From NCBI GenBank assembly GCA_963971405.1, contig OZ020489.1:14012001-14076000 (forward strand): a stretch of DNA of 64,000 nt, in the 5' to 3' direction. Positions within the stretch are counted from its first letter, which is position 1. Each line of letters begins with the position of its first letter. The notes under the pieces are model-generated. The model saw nothing but the letters and a program-made list of their open reading frames with translations, did no database searches and had not been told where the DNA came from. Both the position numbers and the translations under genes were made by a program. This document shows positions 35,501 to 46,105 of this stretch, piece by piece. This DNA is from Psococerastis gibbosa (lineage: Eukaryota; Arthropoda; Insecta; Psocodea; Psocidae).

Positions 35501-36502
35501 TTCCTTTGACCACCATTTCCTTTGACATTTCCCCTAACATTTCGCCGATATCGCCGATATAGGCTCCATCTATTCTATTTTGTTATCTTTGGCTTTGTCT
35601 ATATAAACGCGAGGATTAGTTTTAACACCGCGCCATTATCAACTCTGGGTTAGTTTAACTTTTGTGCTGGTGCTACACTTGCAGATGAAAAACATATAAC
35701 GAAAAAGTAAATATACGACCTAATACCTATAGTAGTAGTAAATTTGGATAAGTCCCAGGCCACGGTGAGGGCCCAATGCACACCCACAGCACCTACAGTA
35801 CACTGCATCATCTGTTTTCGTTGACCCACTTCAACATTGTTCAGTGAGAGAAACCTGAAAATGTTTAAATTTAAAAGGAAACTAAGCAAAATACCTCTCT
35901 CACTCTCTTTTCACTCACAAAAGAAAAACAACCTTTTTTCTACTTTCTATAGCTTCTCCAAAATTTTCAAACGACAAAACGCCTGGAAAGTGAAAATACG
36001 AGACACAAGGTTGTAGGGTGAGGCCAGACAGAAATAATTGCGACCCGAAAAAGGAAATAAAAACATAAAGAGTTTTTTTTTTTACAAAATGAGCCGCGTC
36101 GCCCTGAATTTTTCTCGTTTTCAAATTGCCATTTATCGCCTAGTAAGCTACAGAGCCTATATCTACTGCATAATATTGCTGTAGTCTGCTGGCTTTTTCC
36201 TATTGGATTTAACTTTATTTAGAGGAAATGCTGCATTTGATCGGTTCATTCTATAATCTGACCATTAGTAATTTTCATAATTTACTGAGAAAGTTATTAA
36301 GAAAATAAAATAAATCTAATACATTGTTGTTCTGATACCTAACTAATTATTTTTAATTCATAAATTGAGTTGTAAAGAATTTTAAATTTTCGATGAAGTA
36401 ATTGAAGTCCCGTTTGTTTTAAAATTCAAATGAATGAACCCGAAATTAAATTTTACGTTCTTTTGACACTGAAAGAAAGAAAGATAGAAAGAAAATTGTC
36501 TT
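32521..36502. other. Intron A-B, AT-rich, nothing coding
   Basis: Apart from S3 (35140-35345) and a GAGGCATT-type repeat end (33462-33500), no feature. AGTCCCAGGCCACGGTGAGG at 35752 recurs at 53130 inside the hAT element. Confidence 0.55.
35140..35345 (-). mobile_element. SINE family S3 (single copy seen)
   Basis: Inverse: GGTGGGAATTGATAGACGGT, TTGGTCAACACGTGACTCGG, then GTTGTGGGTTCGATTCCCGC, a good B-box. After it comes a non-tRNA body with CCCGGATGGAACATGGAATA. Only one copy is in the window, so the body limits are estimates. Confidence 0.6.
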
Positions 36503-37326
36503 TATTGCTTTCCAATTTATACGTAGTATAAGGAAAGCTTTGTGACGGTCGAAATTTTCGATTCCGAGATTTCAACGGATTTACACGTTTTGGGGTCCCA
36601 GGAACCCAAAAAAGTGTTTTTTACGAAATGTCTGTCGGTCGGTCTGCCGGTCTGTCTGTTCGTCGATTTCCGGACAAACTACTCGGTGGATTTGAGTGAA
36701 ATTTGGCATGTAGGTTCACAATTTATTTTGGGCTAACTCAATTTGGGGGATTTTCAAAAAACTTCAAAAAAACGTCTAAAAAAATTATTTCTCAAAAACG
36801 GCTCCAACGATTTCTTTTAAATTCACATATATTCTAGTCGTTCTTAATGTTGATAAAATGCGGGGGGTCGCTTACCCCTTGATAGTTTGCTTCTGGGGGT
36901 AAAAAAATAAAAATAACTTAATTTTAATGAAAAATGACTAAAAAATAATATTTCTGCGAAACTTTTCTATCGATGATTTCTACCTTCAGGCATGTTTTAG
37001 GTGTTAAGTTGAGTAACGAAACCGGACAGTTTGCTTTCCCAAAAACCTATTTGCTTTTGCGCAAAAATTTTTTTTTTGAAAAAATGATAGAAACTTCACG
37101 CTGAAATGCATTGCCTGCTCTGCCATTATTACTGTGTTGTAATGTGTTTTAAATATATTGAGGCTACCTCACCTCCAGTGACGTCAGGTGGAACCCCCCC
37201 CCCCCCCCCCCCGGGATATCCGAAATTTAGCCATAGGAAAATTATTTACCATGAAATTATTCATTTTCTCTTCCTACTAATTGATAAATTGGAAAGCATG
37301 TTCGAGTAAACTCGGACCGGTTCTTT
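36503..37326 (+). mobile_element. Element R, full-length copy (~825 bp)
   Basis: Starts TTGCTTTCCAATTTATACGT and ends ATAAATTGGAAAGCATGTTC followed by AAACTCGGACCGGTTCTTTT. CTTTCCAATTTAT and ATAAATTGGAAAG form inverted sub-ends. Inside are a (GTCT)-type microsatellite, GGGGGTCGCTTACCCCTTGA, GATTTCTACCTTCA and a run of 20 C. No coding frame is preserved among copies. It is a non-autonomous element of unknown class. Confidence 0.85.
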
Positions 37327-37656
37327 TGAATGTGGGCGATTCGCCCCACTCTTACAACTAACCCATGTCCAGCATATTTAATGGATATTGTGTGTACTAC
37401 CTACTGTATGGGTCTAATGATTAGGTCAGAATACATAACAGGTTGGTTGGGGTTTTACTGAATACCTGTACATTTGTTTTTATACTGTAGATTCAGCCAC
37501 TGTCTTGCTCAGGGGGCTGACCTTATAGTAGGAGGAAATTCTGTTGGTAATATGCCCTTGGATTGATAAATATTGATGAAAGAGGTCTTGCTGACTGAGC
37601 GCCATCCGTCCTCTGGGTTTTTTCCATAATGTATGCTGCTTTCCTATTAACACGTT

Positions 37657-37835
37657 AGTGTGTAGAAAGGTTTGTGATTGTAGACATTTTCGACACCGAG
37701 ATTTCAATGGATTTATACGTTTTGAGGTCCCAGGAATCAAAAATATGGTTCTGTCTGTCTGTCGGTAATTCAGGTGAAACTACTCGATAGAACTTGATGA
37801 AATTCGGCACGTACGTTATGAAGCTTATGAGTCTT
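37657..37835 (+). repeat. Element R, partial copy
   Basis: GTTTGTGATTGTAGACATTTT, ACCGAGATTTCAATGGATTT, TTTTGAGGTCCCAGGAA, CTGTCTGTCTGTCGG and AACTTGATGAAATTCGGCAC follow R in order. Confidence 0.75.
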
Positions 37836-37937
37836 CGCCAGGACCAAAAATCATCTTTATTAACCGAGTTCTTAAACTCTCCGAGTCTCTACTAATCAAT
37901 TTCGACAATCCGGGATAATAGGTAGCGTTCGTTTTGA

Positions 37938-38089
37938 AAGCGTATTTCCAAACGTTTCGTCAACATCTGCGGTTGACATCATCAAAACAGTTGCTGCTGA
38001 GCCTCCAAGATACAATCTTAGAAGTCTACGCAGTTCCACTGAATATGACAACCGCAGACGTTGACGATATATTATTTGGAAGTACGCTT
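37938..38089. repeat. Fold-back repeat with TTTCGTCAACATCTGCGGTT arms
   Basis: GCGTATTTCCAAACG and TTTCGTCAACATCTGCGGTTG on the left match, inverted, CAACCGCAGACGTTGACGA...TTTGGAAGTACGC on the right. Single-arm copies are at 45985-46105 and 58140-58290, and the downstream GGCCTATCATC(A/C)CGGAT(T/C)CTAC word is shared with 58257 and 33629. Confidence 0.78.
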
Positions 38090-38163
38090 TCTGAACGACG
38101 ACGGCCTATCATCACGGATTCTACTGCTTCATCTCGTAACTCCGGTCGTGAAAGCCTTTGTAA

Positions 38164-38412
38164 TTATACGATTCCTTTGTCTTCTTTCTCTTCCTTCTTA
38201 GTGCAGCGCGAGGGGGTCAACCCCGACCCATTTCTTGTCTTCTTGTATTCACCCCGGTCGGGCGTTAACACCTTGACCTCGGCCATTGTTTTTCCTCTTG
38301 CCCCGGTGAGTTGTTCGACTCTTTCCTTGAGGGTTCTCCTCAGTCTGCCGATGGGACTTCTGCCTTGTGGCTTTGCTTCCGGCAACCTCCGGGAGGTCCT
38401 ATTCTCGTCCAT
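38164..38412 (-). pseudogene. Reverse transcriptase C-terminal remnant
   Basis: Minus-strand frame of about 80 codons beginning MDENRTSRRLPEAKPQGR and continuing GRLRRTLKERVEQL. This resembles the (R)MDxxRxxKxxxEAxPxGRRxxGRPRxxWxxDV block near the C-terminus of insect LINE reverse transcriptases, with the tryptophan lost. The remnant abuts the fold-back repeat at 37938-38089. Confidence 0.5.
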
Positions 38413-39197
38413 CCTTTGGACGTGGCCAAACTATTGCAGCTGCTTTTAGCTATTCTCCTCTTAATTTGACGATTTTGACAGTGTAAGCTACTACGTAAAT
38501 GCCAGGAATGAAGCTGTTCATAGCAAGATGTAAGCACTAATGAGATTCATGGTGTCCGGAATCCTATCCCCGTCTAACCTGACTAAACCTCTTTGTAAAA
38601 TAAGCAGCCGTAGGCGCAGTAGAGGGTTAAGGGGAGGGGTTATGCACTTGGTTTTCGTTTGAGTAATTCAAGGAGGTTGAGACAAGACAAGGTGAGGCAT
38701 TTTTGTTTACCTCTCTTCCCGCGTCAATTTTATATAAAACTTTATCTCTTTTGTCTTTTTTAATACCGCAACTAACAAAGATAATTTATGTATGGAGGAT
38801 AATCCACTGAGAGAGATTTTCAAGAGGATAGGGTATTTTCCCATCATTTTTCTTCGTGATTTTCCGTTATATTTGGAGGCTACGACATACCATGATTTAT
38901 ACGTTACGAAACTTGATACTGACAAATTAATAGTGAACTTGTTGTGTTAATTAATGTTAATTGTCATTTAAAATGATCCTAAGAATGGACGAGAATGAGA
39001 CCATCTGGAGGTAGGCGGAAGACTCATCGGCAGACCGAGGACAGCTCTCGAGGTAAAAATTAAACAACTCGCTGGAGAAAGTGGAAAAACAGTGGTCGAA
39101 CTCAGGGCGTTAGCGTCCTACCGGCTCGAGTATAAGAATTAGGTCCGGAGCGACCCCCTCACGCTGTTAAAATGTCAATGATAAATTCTCTGCCAAC

Positions 39198-39289
39198 GAG
39201 GAGGTTACCTCTTCAACCAAAGTTAATTTAATGTCAGTTATACATGCCATATAATACGGCAATGTAAAGCATTGCCTTTATGGCATTAA
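39198..39289 (+). mobile_element. SINE family S2, tail
   Basis: GAGGAGGTTACCTCTTCAAC, AAAGTTAATTTAATGTCAGT and AGCATTGCCTTTATGGCATT follow the S2 tail; the head is absent. A piece of the head (CAACTTGTCGGGGCTT) occurs separately at 39393-39408. Confidence 0.75.
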
Positions 39290-39844
39290 GTAAGCTCACA
39301 GACTTGTTCGGTTAGATAGTTGTGTAGCTGTGCTAACCTGTAATACAAATCATGTCAGTAAGAGCTGAGCATATAAGTAGAGGGTATAGATCAACTTGTC
39401 GGGGCTTCGGGACAACTAATTCTTCCCACAACTCAGAACTATAAGATATCACAATGAGTTTACTTTACGCCTTTTTAAGTACGGTACTACCTAAATCAAT
39501 GAAACCAAACCAACCAAATATACAACCAAATGTACTACAAGTTGATTGACATCCCATACTGGAAATGCGTTCATCAGCCCCGATATAACATTCTTCTTTA
39601 ATACTGCGAGATGGGCTGTTTGGAACTAATAAAAGGGTAGAAATTCTGAGAATGAAACGAACAAGAGCGAATTGCGAATTGGGTGGGGACCTTGAAGGCG
39701 AAGTTTGATGGGGGGGGGGGGGGGGTAGGAGCTAGGGAACTAGTGCGTACCAAGTTTAGAGACTTCCTTAAGGCACAATGAACGTGCGAGATAGTCTTTC
39801 ATTGTTATCCAATCGCCTATTTTGAAAATTGCTTTGCCAACCTA

Positions 39845-40022
39845 CTAACAGGAAGACGACTGGCGGGACGTCCTAAAAACCGCTGGAAGGATTAATTGGA
39901 AACTGACCGTCGCGAGTTGGGGAGGGATGGGGGAGGTTTGTCCAAAATCGAGATGACTGAAGGAGTGTTGTCGAGCTCATCAAGGGCTGTAGAGCCAGAA
40001 GAAGAAGAAGAAGGTGAAGAAG
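39845..40022 (+). pseudogene. LINE 3'-end fragment with (GAA)n tail
   Basis: Degenerate RT C-terminus reading GRRLAGRPKNRWKD before a stop. It ends in CAAGGGCTGTAGAGCCAGAA followed by a (GAA)n run. A second, more decayed copy of this tail is at 16375-16490 (GGGCTGTAGAGCTGGAAGAA). This is a different family from the TCAAGTAAGTCA-tailed elements. Confidence 0.65.
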
Positions 40023-40295
40023 AACCTACTTACTGCCAAGTGTCATTTTAAACGAGAAGGTTGAAAAATTTAATAGGAGGCATATTGTCATATGTTATTT
40101 ATTGTGAAGATTTACTACGTGCCTTATTACTTCAATAAATTAGGAGGAAGTTTATGCAAAAATTTCATATTCTGTTGTCTGTTTTAATGTACCTGAAAAT
40201 TTGCGTTATTGTAGATATTTTACAAGTCTTGTAGACCTACGATTATTTCTATCTATTGTATTTCAATTGGTACGGTAGCAATAATTGACTTTTAT

Positions 40296-40470
40296 ATCAT
40301 TTGCAAGGCGAAGATGGGTGGACCAGTTCCAGGAGGACCTCCTTCGATTTGGCGTCGAGGCAGCAGATTGGACAGCGGCTGCTGAGGATCGGCAAAGATG
40401 GAGGGAAATCGTCAGAGCGGCCAAAAGTCCCCCTGGGCTGATCGCGCCTAATTAAGTCAAGTAAGTCAAA
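40296..40470 (+). pseudogene. LINE 3'-end fragment, same family as at 62.3 kb
   Basis: Encodes RRWVDQFQEDLLRFGVEA, then a stretch ending DRQRWREIVRAAKSPPGLIA and a stop, and finishes with AAGTCAAGTAAGTCA. The C-terminal AAKSPPGL and the tail match the 62.3 kb copy. The 5' part is missing. A clear target duplication was not found. Confidence 0.8.
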
Positions 40471-40610
40471 ATGCATGCATAACCTACAAGATAGGCTATA
40501 CTATCGACGCGAGTTATTGAAAGTTCCAATTCAGAGGAAAACTTTCTTTAACTTGTGTCGACAGTAATTCAGTACGCACAGAGCTTTGCTTCAACAGTAG
40601 TGTCTAAATT

Positions 40611-40705
40611 CTTCTTCTTCTTCTGCAAGTTACAGCCGGCTGGATGGTTGGCAGCAACAGGTGGCATCGATGCCACCACTCCCCTCAATCCTCGATTCGT
40701 ACTAG
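40611..40705 (-). mobile_element. LINE 3'-end fragment, family of the 11.3 kb element
   Basis: Minus-strand copy of the same 3' end: GAATCGAGGATTGAGGGGAG, then a GGTGGCATCGATGCC variant, CCATCCAGCCGGCTGTAAC and a (GAA)n tail that is (CTT)n on the given strand. Confidence 0.7.
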
Positions 40706-40810
40706 CAGTAAACTATGATTTAATGGTATGAGCTCAGCATTGCTTGCAACATTGGCAGTCAACATCTTCAATGGCTTACAAAATATAAGGCTCAGATTCA
40801 TTATCAAACT

Positions 40811-40872
40811 GAGGGTGTGAGGCTCGAGCCAACAAAAGGCGGAGCCTCTACCACTACTCTATATGTGCTGAC
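40811..40872 (-). mobile_element. SINE family S1, head fragment
   Basis: About 60 bases. Inverse: ATATAGAGTAGTGGTAGAGGC and GTTGGCTCGAGCCTCACACC resemble the S1 A-box and B-box region. Confidence 0.5.
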
Positions 40873-41099
40873 CTCCATTATCACAGGCAAATTACTATAG
40901 TAGTGGTCTTTTTGTGATAGTTCTTCACATAGTCAATGGGTTTTGGTCCGCCGGGTAAAGGCACAAATGTGATTTGGAAGCAATTTTAATGACATCGATG
41001 GTTTTAGACAAGTATTTTCCTGACATTTATTCCAAAGTCCAAACTGAACAAAAAACATAAATATGGTACAGCCGACTGGGTTGAACTGCTCAACCCTAA

Positions 41100-41494
41100 G
41101 GCGCGGTTTCCACCGACCGGCTAGGGCTAAATACAAATACGGTGACGTGGTAGCAGACATTCAAGACTTAGGTGGGGTTTCCACCGACCTCGCATTGCAG
41201 AATGCAAATGACATTGACGGAAAGGTTTGTTTTTCTTTTTATAGAAATCTATTAAAATGTTTTCAATTAACATATCCCATGACGCTATTTTTTAATATTA
41301 GTTTGTTTGTTTGTGATTTTACTCTATGATCATTGATCAATTTTAACTATGGCATAGAGTAAAACAAACATTTCCGTCAATGTCATTTGCATTCTGCAAT
41401 GCGAGGTCGGTGGAAACCCCGCCTAAGTCTTGAATGTCTGCTACCACATCGCCGTATTTGTATTTAGCCCTAGGCGGTTGGTGGAAACCCCGCC
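41100..41494. mobile_element. Concentric double fold-back MITE, copy 1
   Basis: Outer ends GGCGCGGTTTCCACCGACCG...(inverse)...CCCCGCC lie between TAA at 41097-41099 and TAA at 41495-41497. Inside the arms, after GACATTCAAGACTTA, a second full set of ends begins (GGTGGGGTTTCCACCGACCT at 41171) and closes at 41423 (GTGGAAACCCCGCC). Both arms pair across the whole length, so two elements with the same terminal motif sit one inside the other. Confidence 0.9.
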
Positions 41495-42077
41495 TAATGC
41501 AACCATGTAACAACATATATTAATACGGTTCTTGGCCTGGTCTGGAGTAGCAGCAGTATTTCAAGCAAGTGAGAAGGTTACGCGAAACGAAAGAAGGTTC
41601 GTTGAGAAAAGGATCACTTTAAACCACCCACATCACGACCCCCGCCCCCCTGTCTACCTCTTCACCTGAAAATATTAGCATTTATCAAAGTCAAAGCCTC
41701 TGAGGTGAAACTCTTCAACATTCTGGAGAGCGCTGTAGTCTAAACTCAAGGCTCGCTTTGTTGCTCCCAGCAATGGAAAAAGGAACAATGAAAATTATTA
41801 AAAAGTAAGTATAAAAAATAATAACTTGCTAACTGATCATTTTTAAAATAATTTTCTTCCCAATTTCGGTTTAAAATATAAAACCTTAAAATATCGAAGG
41901 TTTCCAGTATTGTGTTGTGTGGGGGGTTTGGTATTCCTCTTTACTTCGGTGTCAACTCATTCCTTTTCCCCACTACGACCACGTCATGTCTCTAATATCT
42001 CGGAGACGGAGATAACAAACAGGCGGCTAATTTCCGAGCAGGTACCCCCTTCTCTTTTCTGAGGTCTTGTGTGCTAA

Positions 42078-42468
42078 GGCGCCCATTCCACCGACCGGCT
42101 AGGGCTATTTACAAGCTATTTACAAAAACGGTGACGTGGTAACAGACATTCAAGACTTAGGTGGCGTTTCCACCGACCTCGCATTGCAGAATGCAAATGA
42201 CATTGACAGAAATTAGAATTTTTCTTTTTATAGAATTCTATTAAAATGTTTGTAATTAACATATCCCATGACGCCATTTTTTAATTTTTGTTTGTTTGTG
42301 ATTTTACTGTATGATCATTGATCAATTTTAACTATGGCATAGAGGAAAATAAACATTTCCGTCAATTCTGCAATGCGAGGTCGGTGGAAACCCCGCCTAA
42401 GTCTTGAATGTCTGCTACCACGTCACCGTTTTTGTAAATAGCCCTAGCCGGTCGGTGAATTGGGCGCC
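42078..42468. mobile_element. Concentric double fold-back MITE, copy 2
   Basis: Same architecture as the 41.1 kb element: TAA-flanked outer ends at 42078 and 42468, and inner ends at 42160 (GGTGGCGTTTCCACCGACCT) and 42397. It has its own TAA target duplication (42075-42077 and 42469-42471), so it moved as a composite. It differs in the outer 15 bases (GGCGCCCATTCCACC) and has a small duplication, CTATTTACAAGCTATTTACA. Confidence 0.9.
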
Positions 42469-42485
42469 TAACAAGGCGCACCTAG

Positions 42486-42631
42486 GAACCAAGGCCGTAG
42501 CCAGGGGCCCGGACCTCAAAATATTTGCTGCGTAGATGCACGGAGTGCAGTTTTAAATATATTGAGGTTACCTCACTTTCGGTGACGTCAGTTGGACCCC
42601 TCCCCCCGAAAAAGGGTTCTGGCTACAGACT
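42486..42631. mobile_element. Fold-back MITE with GTAGCCA ends
   Basis: Starts AAGGCCGTAGCCAGGGGCCC and ends with GGGTTCTGGCTACAGACTT. The interior TTTTAAATATATTGAGG, CTACCTCAC(C/T)T and GTGACGTCAG are shared with the interior of repeat R at 37147-37190. Confidence 0.65.
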
Positions 42632-44051
42632 TGGGGGTTCAGTCAATAGTACTCACATGAAATGTAGCCAAATTATAGCCTATGTACTTCGAAGTATGAG
42701 CAACTAATGCACATATTATACAAACAGGGAGTCTCCTCTTGGGAGTATTTTTGGCAAAATATTTTATTCGGACTTGACCCATTTTTATTCCAGCAAGGTA
42801 GTGATTTTAGTGACAATTATTCATATAACTGCAGGTAGGGGAGTCCAGTACAGGGGTCACAATAAAGAAATATTGGAGGAACGCATTTTAATAGCAGTAA
42901 TTTTGAGATTTTACCGACGAAGATTCGTATAACTGAAAACAGGAGGGTCCTGAGGTCTCCTTCCATTTAAAAAAAATTGTAGCCAGAAATATTGGGGTTG
43001 TAAGCATTTGAATAGCAGAAGGGATTCTTAGTACCATAACGCAAACGGGAGGGTTTATATATTTTTACACTCTAAGACTGATATTGAAACAAGGGGGCCC
43101 TGGGTTTACACCCAGAAGATTTTTTTAAAAAAAATATAGGTAAAAATAGATTATTACCGGTATTTGTGAGGACTTATAAAACTCTAGACTTTCACCTAAC
43201 TACAATATTGGTTCATTAATGTGAGTAGCTCATATATCAAAGCTTGCTTATAAGCTATTTCACACAGGTAATAACAAGAGTAGTCGAATCGCAGTAAAGC
43301 GCATGGCTACAGCCAGTTTGCGGGGGTTAATAGAGGGTGTAAAATCTGATAAAGACTGTTATTAACCTGCTGGGTGCGCCGGAAGACGGAGCCCCGGCTA
43401 ATTAGTGTCTACGAGGAAGTAACAGCGTCGCTGGGTGTGTTCGTAAAAGAATATAGACTAAAGATAAAACACCCTGCTGTGACTTCAAGGTAAGAGAGAC
43501 GGGGGTTTGTGGGTTCAAACTTCCAACCCCCTCTCACAGACTGATGAGACTAGTTTATGTTGAACTCGTTTTTTGATCAGAAAATGTGGTTTTAGCATTC
43601 AAAATTGTCATCCATCCTCGGCTCATAGATGGAGATACAGGGGGGGGCAGGAGGGGTAGCTGACCTCTCCCCCCGAAATTGGGTAAACCTGTAGTAAGTT
43701 AATTTATTACGCTCTTATTTAATCGATACGACATATATTTCTTCTATTTTTACCCCTACCTACCCCCCCCCTCCCCAAATGGGCTGGACCTGTCCCTGCC
43801 TCGGCTTGAATGATGCAGACATCGGGTCATAGAAGAGAGGCCAGGCCTGCGGCCATGAGCCCATGCGCGAGGATAGGACAATTTTGCAAGCAAAACACAG
43901 ATTGTATTGCATCATTATTGTTAACCTAGCTACCTTACCTAGCATAATTTATATTTTATTGTTACACCTGTTGAGCTGGTAGTCTATTCCTTGTGAAATT
44001 TTACAATAAAATAAACTAGAAATTGTTTGGATTAATGTAATTGACACTCAC
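42632..44051. other. Intron A-B next to exon A
   Basis: Contains GGGCCCxGGxTTxxACCCC-type degenerate blocks at 42.84-43.15 kb that look like several decayed copies of one unit, and C-run DNA at 43.63-43.78 kb. No exon. Confidence 0.5.
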
Positions 44052-44229
44052 CGCTTCAGTGTGTACAGGGTGTGCTGCGAACAAGGCTCCAGCAAAGGCC
44101 GCCAATTGAGGTTTGAATTCCAGCACTGCTAGACAGACTCGGGTGAAGAGCAAGGAGGCAGTTATGTGAAGGAGGACGTTGCAAGCGTGGAACAGCGGCG
44201 ACTTTAGACCAACTAGGGCGTAGGTTGCC
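44052..44229 (-). CDS. TMTC1: TMTC1-like O-mannosyltransferase, internal exon A (most 5' found)
   Basis: Minus-strand exon of 178 nt, read 44229 to 44052. It follows a TTTTTTGCAG acceptor and ends at a GTGAGT donor. The first base completes a codon from an unseen upstream exon; 59 codons follow and the exon ends in phase 0. The product has the TMTC pattern: a hydrophobic stretch with NVLLHITASLLFTRV, then AAFAGALFAAHPVHTEA, whose HP(I/V)HTEA motif is a family hallmark. TMTC proteins are ER multi-pass GT-C-type mannosyltransferases with C-terminal TPRs; members are known to O-mannosylate cadherins. The next exon supplies V-T-G-I-V-G-R-A-D, as expected directly after HTEA. The donor intron is 21.8 kb and full of repeats. 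The family call is firm; the choice of TMTC1 over TMTC2-4 rests on motifs in exons C and E. Confidence 0.88.
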
Positions 44230-44332
44230 CTGCAAAAAATAAAATAGGGGTAAAAATCGATATTTATAGTTACGGGTTGTTAAATGACAGTTAGAGAGAA
44301 GCCTTCCAAGTGTAGTTTGTGGAAATGTTCAT

Positions 44333-44945
44333 CGTAGAGTTGTTGAAAATATCACATCACTCAGAAGAAAATTATAGATGTCTCGTACCATGTCTCAACG
44401 CGTGTCACGTCCCGTCCCGTTTACTGTCCCCTGTCTAGTCTGGTGGCTCGTCCCATGTCCCATTGCGTCTCCCGCCCCGTCTCATGCCCCGTTATGTGCC
44501 CCGTTCCGTGTTCTAAGGAAAGGACGGGACGGGACGCGGTAGTGGGAATGCCTCCCTAAAGGAATAGCATACGCATATCGTAGAGTTGCTGAAAATATCC
44601 TTTACGAGTGTATTCCACTGGTCAATATTCTGTCATTAGTGATTAAAAAAAAGTCGAGATTTTTGTTTTAAGGAGACTATTATGTAGATAAGTTCAGTAT
44701 CTACATAATAGTCTCATTAAAACAACAATCTCAACTTTTTTTCCCACAAATGACGGAATATTGACCAGTGGAATACAGGCCTTAGAAGAAAATCTATTGG
44801 GCATACGGATGTCTCGTCCCATGTCCCGCCCCATGTCGCATCCCGTCCTGTTAAGGTTTACTTGATTTAATACCCCATTATGCGTCCCGTCCCGTGTCCA
44901 CGGGAAGGGACGGTACGGGACGCGGGAATTGCATACGCATGCGTT
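44333..44945. repeat. Local duplication rich in CCCGT words, one copy split by a MITE
   Basis: Copy 1 (44333-44578) and copy 2 (44579-44945) both read TCGTAGAGTTG(T/C)TGAAAATATC, then AGAAGAAAAT, GATGTCTCGT(A/C)CCATGTC, a field of GTCCCGTCCC/GGGACGGGAC words, and AT(A/T)GCATACGCAT. Copy 2 has the 44605-44781 MITE between ATATC and AGAAG; copy 1 has the near-empty site. Confidence 0.8.
44605..44781. mobile_element. Fold-back MITE, PIF/Harbinger-like, TTA site
   Basis: Pairing runs from TGTATTCCACTGGTCAATAT to the inverse ATATTGACCAGTGGAATACA, with TTA at 44602-44604 and 44782-44784. The inner arm has GAGACTATTATGTAGATA. It interrupts the second half of a local duplication. Confidence 0.82.
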
Positions 44946-45829
44946 CAGACATTGGCGTGCTTCATGGACAATGCTTTGAACAATGAAGTACCTATTAATT
45001 TCCAATACCTGGAAGCATTCCCTTTCGAAATTACGGCACATAAGCGTAGGTGTACATATGACCCGTGGGCTAAGGGTTATTAAGGTACGCCAATTTGCTG
45101 CATTCCTGTAATAGCAGAGCTAATAGAATGTGCCGGCCGTATCAGCAATAGCCAGTAATGTTAATTTGGTTACCTCATAGGGCGCAGCCTATTCTCAGAG
45201 GAAGGGGGCGACGTTTTAGGAGTGGGTGCTATTCCCATCATCAGGCAAAATCCAGACTAATTGTTCGATGACTGTGGGACCCCTGCTTCTAATGTCCAAC
45301 TAACCCTGTGTGAAATAGTATTATACCATTTAACCTCTACCAATCAGTTTATATTTCCATTGAATATTTTAATCACGATTCGAACTTTCAAATTATTACA
45401 CATAAAGGGTTTATTCAAACAAGTATTTTAGGACGCTCGTATTTTTTTTAACGATAAAAAAATTCATATCACGCCCGCAGAATATAAAAGAAACTTGCAT
45501 GAAATGTAATACTACATAAATTTAAAACCAGTCGCAAGATAACCAAGCCAATAAAAGAGCAGTGTTGGGTTTCAGACCCATGTGAAACAATGGAAAATTG
45601 CCCATACGAAGGTGAGCGGCAGCTGAGCGAAGCCATAAAGGGATGTGTAACTCAAGGAACATGGCATATAACGCATGTTATAAGCAATAACTGTAGCTCA
45701 ATTTATCAAAGTTAACTCGTACGAATTGCCTCACTATTGTACTGAACCTAATTTCATGGTAATTTTATGGTTTCATCCATGTTGATGAATTGTAGTTCGA
45801 GATGTGTGGAAGAGTAGTGAATTTCCAAT

Positions 45830-45960
45830 ATTATTTTGTCATATGGTCTAGTTGTCTGGGGAAGCACGGCCAAATTCAGTATGGATAAAATTATTGTCAT
45901 ACAGAAACGTGTTGTGAGAATTATAGTAAGAGATGAAAAACCAGTAGAATCCGGGCTGAT
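45830..45960 (+). pseudogene. Reverse transcriptase fragment (LINE)
   Basis: Plus-strand frame with SYGLVVWGSTAKFSMDKI and then IQKRVVRIIV. LSYG(I/L)xxWG...LQKRxVRxI is the conserved segment after the RT thumb in Jockey/CR1-like LINEs. Only about 40 residues remain. A copy of the TTTCGTCAACATCTGCGGTT repeat follows directly (45990-46105). Confidence 0.65.
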
Positions 45961-45984
45961 GGGCCGTGGTCGAATTGAAAGTGA

Positions 45985-46105
45985 ACTTCCAAACGTTTCG
46001 TCAACATCTGCGGTTGACATCTTCAGTGGCGCTGCGTAGACTTCGATGGTTGTACCTCGGTGGCTCCGTTGCGTCACTTGACTCCGGCCGTGAAAGCCTT
46101 TGCAG
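45985..46105 (+). repeat. Dispersed copy of the TTTCGTCAACATCTGCGGTT repeat
   Basis: AACTTCCAAACGTTTCGTCA, then CATCTGCGGTTGACATCTTC, GCTGCGTAGACTTC and CTCCGGCCGTGAAAGCCTTTG. The last word also occurs, with one difference, at about 38141-38160. It follows a reverse transcriptase fragment. Confidence 0.75.

Noticed and set aside
35650..35889. 79-codon minus frame as another TMTC exon
   Set aside because: Exon A ends in phase 0 at HTEA and exon B starts with VTGIVGRAD, so nothing can be inserted between them, and the frame has no TMTC motif.
37934..38449. 171-codon plus frame
   Set aside because: The first third is a fold-back repeat and the remainder is the antisense of a reverse transcriptase remnant.
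44694..45041. 115-codon minus frame
   Set aside because: It crosses a MITE arm and the GTCCC word field. The composition is that of the repeat, not of a protein.
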